Shown: in pieces, positions 61,715-64,000 of the stretch | Layout of the letters: every line of letters begins with the position of its first letter | How positions within the stretch are numbered: the stretch's first letter is position 1 | NCBI RefSeq assembly: GCF_000227135.1 | Contig: NC_018241.1 | Span: 563,897 to 627,896 of the forward strand | DNA length: 64,000 nucleotides | Origin: Leishmania donovani | Taxonomy: Eukaryota > Euglenozoa > Kinetoplastea > Trypanosomatida > Trypanosomatidae | Direction: 5' to 3' | Program-made: the position numbers and the translations under genes | Notes under the pieces: generated by a model | What the model saw: the letters and a program-made list of their open reading frames with translations, nothing else | Database searches by the model: none | What the model was told of the DNA's origin: nothing

Positions 61715-63772
61715 ATGACCGACCCACTCTCCTTACAGGCGACGCGCAAGGCCCTCATCGAAGGGAAGGCCGATGCCCGCACCAGGGCCGCACAGGTGAT
61801 CTCATCACGCACATCACAACTCTATAAGGATGTGCCCGCCGCCGAAGCGGAAGAAGTTGCAGTGGTGGAATTACGTGGCGTCGAAGAGCAGCTGCTGCGC
61901 AGCACCGCAGCAGTCTACCGCCGGGCTGGTCTCCTATGCGTACGTGCGGTGTGTGCTGGTCTTCCGCCGCAACCACTGGGCAGCGAGCTGCTGATGCACT
62001 TACTGGATCCTGTGCTGCGCAGCATGGGCGACGCGGACCCGATCGTCCGCATTGCCGCCATCGAAGCGTGCTACGAGCTTGTGCGCCACCACGGGGCAGA
62101 AGCGTGGGGGGCGCGATTCACGGATCTCTTCACTGCACTCTCCATCGCCGTGAGCGACCGCGACAAGCGCGTTTTTCTGCTAGCGGAGGAGGTTTCGTGT
62201 ACGCTGAAAGAGTCGGTGAGCCGCAGCGGGGCTTCTGCGGTGGACATGAACACCTTTGCCTCCTTTGTGTCCGACACGCTAGGCAACTACACATCGACGT
62301 CGGGACCGCTTGTTGTCGACGTGGCCGCGGCCGTGTCTCAGTGGATCCTCCAGTGGCTGCGGTTTGTGCTGGAACTGCCCGGCTGCCACTTCGCCGCCTC
62401 CATGGCGCCGCTCCTTCGCGTGCTGCTCGCCGCCTCTGTCAGCAACGACACAAACGTGTTTCACATTCTGCGTGAATGCCGGCACAGTGTCTCACAACAC
62501 TATTCCGCGGACACAGCAGCGGATGTATGCGAAGTGGTGGGCGCCTTGTGCACATGCGTACACGACACAACATCTGCGCGGGCGCGCGTTTTCTGCCTGG
62601 AGTGGTTGTCGGAGCTCGTCCACCTCGGAATTCATGACGACATTTTCCAACGCCACCTGTCCCGTGTTCTGCAGGCGACACTGCCTGAGCTCAGCTCGGT
62701 CGATGGCTCCACGCATGCGGCGGCCGTCATCACAAACCAGGAGGTGCAACACGCGATTGTGTCTGTCGGGGACGGCGTGTCGGCCGGGGTGATCGATGTG
62801 CTTTTGCAGAGCGTATTGGAGTTGCTTGAGAGCGGTGCTGGGGAGGAGACGCTCATAGGTGGACTCGAATGGCTTCTTGTCCTGCACCACCTTGCACCTG
62901 CATCGTCGGAGAATCTACTTAGCAACGTGCTAGGGAGGATTACCATGTTGCTCGACGTCGCTCCAGAAAACGTGGCGCACCGAGGCACCGAGGTGGCGTG
63001 CGTGCTCACGAACAACGGTCACTTTTCAGAGTTTGTGCAGCTCGTGCTGCACCGGCTGTTGCACCACAATCACGACGGGCAGCTGCTGCGGCGCTTCCCC
63101 GATGTAGTGCGCCGGTTACACACGCTGCGCAGCGGGCTCGAGGAGGAGGACTTGAGGGAGGGCGTGCTCGTCCACTTCGCACGCGCGCTGTCTTGCATGA
63201 CCGACTTGCGATTTGTGAGCAAGGTGGTGCTCTCCCTCCAAGCCATGCTGGCCACGTTCCCTGAGCTTGACGATGTTCGGACGCTGCTGCGCCGCGGGCT
63301 GACAAACACCGACGCGGCGGAGATGTTCTCGACGCTGCTGCCGTGCTGGTGCTACAACGCTGTAGCGCTGCTCTCGCTCGGACTGCTGTGTCGTCACTTC
63401 GTCTTCACCCGGCGCATCTGTGAGCATCTCGGTGAGGGCGAGATGTCCGTTGCCACTTACGTGCAGCTCGATCACTTGGTGCAGCAGCTAGAGTCGTCCG
63501 CCTTCACCTTTTTGCGCGTGTCCCTGTTGCACCCCACGTCATGCCCGGCGCTGGTGCAGACGCTGTACGTGCTGCTCCTCCTCCTTCCCCAATCGTCACC
63601 TCACTATGCGATGCTTTCCCGTCGCCTGCAGCCTGTTACGGTGCTGGTGCAGCTGGACAAGGTAGCCGCCCAGCCTCTCGCGGCAGCAGACCAGGTCGAG
63701 GTGTCTGCCGCCGATTGGGACCGATACATATCTGCTCAAGAAGCGCTTCTGCGGTATGAGCAAACGCTGTGA
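61715..63772 (+). CDS. VAC14: VAC14 homologue, scaffold of the PI(3,5)P2 kinase complex
   Basis: 685 aa, from the only usable ATG. VAC14 holds together the Fab1/PIKfyve lipid kinase and the Fig4 phosphatase on endosome/lysosome membranes. The N-terminal half is HEAT-like helices: IEGKADARTRAAQVI corresponds to the family's opening KR-x-AA helix, and LMHLLDPVLRSMGDADPIVRIAAIEACYELV to the second and third repeats. The C-terminus is the conserved Fig4-binding/oligomerisation region: WCYNAVALLSLGLLCRHF from about residue 545, YVQLDHLVQQLESSAFTFLR and LYVLLLLLPQSS. It is shorter than the ~780-880 aa of yeast and animals because of a reduced middle section. Confidence 0.88.
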   Translation: MTDPLSLQATRKALIEGKADARTRAAQVISSRTSQLYKDVPAAEAEEVAVVELRGVEEQLLRSTAAVYRRAGLLCVRAVCAGLPPQPLGSELLMHLLDPVLRSMGDADPIVRIAAIEACYELVRHHGAEAWGARFTDLFTALSIAVSDRDKRVFLLAEEVSCTLKESVSRSGASAVDMNTFASFVSDTLGNYTSTSGPLVVDVAAAVSQWILQWLRFVLELPGCHFAASMAPLLRVLLAASVSNDTNVFHILRECRHSVSQHYSADTAADVCEVVGALCTCVHDTTSARARVFCLEWLSELVHLGIHDDIFQRHLSRVLQATLPELSSVDGSTHAAAVITNQEVQHAIVSVGDGVSAGVIDVLLQSVLELLESGAGEETLIGGLEWLLVLHHLAPASSENLLSNVLGRITMLLDVAPENVAHRGTEVACVLTNNGHFSEFVQLVLHRLLHHNHDGQLLRRFPDVVRRLHTLRSGLEEEDLREGVLVHFARALSCMTDLRFVSKVVLSLQAMLATFPELDDVRTLLRRGLTNTDAAEMFSTLLPCWCYNAVALLSLGLLCRHFVFTRRICEHLGEGEMSVATYVQLDHLVQQLESSAFTFLRVSLLHPTSCPALVQTLYVLLLLLPQSSPHYAMLSRRLQPVTVLVQLDKVAAQPLAAADQVEVSAADWDRYISAQEALLRYEQTL

Positions 63773-64000
63773 GGTTGGCGAAGGGCAGCCCCGCGTAGAA
63801 AACCGAAGAAGACTCTCGCCATCTTTTCCTCTCTTCTTTTCTCCCCGTCCGCTGCCAAGGTTGACTACCTTGGCAGCGAGGATGGCTACGCTTTCTCGCG
63901 GTGCTCTCCCTCCATACGCTTCTCTGTCCTGGCGCTCCTATCGGTGCGGTACCGTGACGCTTTCTGCTTTGGCCACTTTGGGCTTCTAGCACGGAGGTAA
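63773..64000. other. VAC14 3' flank
   Basis: No gene seen. Pyrimidine-rich to the window end. A short inverted repeat, ctgccaaggt...accttggcag at 63853-63878, could form a hairpin in the 3' UTR. Confidence 0.5.

Noticed and set aside
1..64000. CRISPR arrays, operons with Shine-Dalgarno sites, bacterial terminators
   Set aside because: The window is from a trypanosomatid nucleus; none is expected and no regular spacer array was seen. Microsatellites are the only short tandem arrays.
1..64000. tRNA, rRNA or snRNA genes
   Set aside because: No A/B-box pairs with a recognisable cloverleaf or conserved rRNA block were noticed by eye; a tRNAscan or Infernal run would be decisive.

Overview
The window is nuclear DNA of a trypanosomatid, almost certainly Leishmania. 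All sixteen recognisable genes lie on the + strand and none shows an intron. Coding regions are GC-rich. They are separated by 0.5-2.4 kb spacers full of pyrimidine tracts, CA/TA microsatellites and homopolymers, as expected for one polycistronic unit processed by trans-splicing and polyadenylation. The gene order SHMT, ER DnaJ, front-end desaturase, dynein light intermediate chain, INO1, double-length TyrRS, p24, beta-galactosyltransferase matches the distal part of Leishmania chromosome 14 as I remember it. No strand switch, telomeric repeat, tRNA or rRNA is visible. The species cannot be fixed from sequence alone.

Layout. 1-4.3 kb: a 110-bp direct repeat, a gene for an SPF45-like protein, and two ~600-bp SIDER-type repeats, each interrupted by an assembly gap. 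4.9-17.2 kb: serine hydroxymethyltransferase, a third SIDER (antisense), an ER-type TPR/J-domain co-chaperone, a front-end fatty acid desaturase and a dynein light intermediate chain-like protein. 17.2-19.9 kb: a decayed multi-membrane-span reading frame. 19.9-31.4 kb: INO1, another decayed coding stretch, TyrRS, a conserved unknown, a p24 cargo receptor and a small mitochondrial-looking membrane protein. 31.4-42 kb: an accessory-like zone with a fourth SIDER, decayed coding DNA, a very long GT31 galactosyltransferase, a frameshifted relic of the same galactosyltransferase family directly downstream, and a degenerate SIDER. 42.7-64 kb: a NEK-type kinase, a conserved unknown, the axonemal protein CFAP44, a C2-domain protein whose repeat array holds an assembly gap, and VAC14.

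The genes do not form one pathway, as is usual in trypanosomatid polycistrons. Several touch lipid and surface biology: INO1 feeds inositol into GPI and phosphoinositides, VAC14 scaffolds PI(3,5)P2 synthesis, the desaturase makes polyunsaturated acyl chains, p24 works in ER-Golgi traffic, and the galactosyltransferase should decorate phosphoglycans. Others serve the flagellum or motors (CFAP44, dynein LIC, perhaps NEK).

The most notable observations are the galactosyltransferase relic beside the intact gene, the near-identical SIDER copies with a gap in each, three separate decayed coding regions between housekeeping genes, and a reading frame that cannot be joined across the gap in the C2 protein. 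I found no convincing new multi-gene system.
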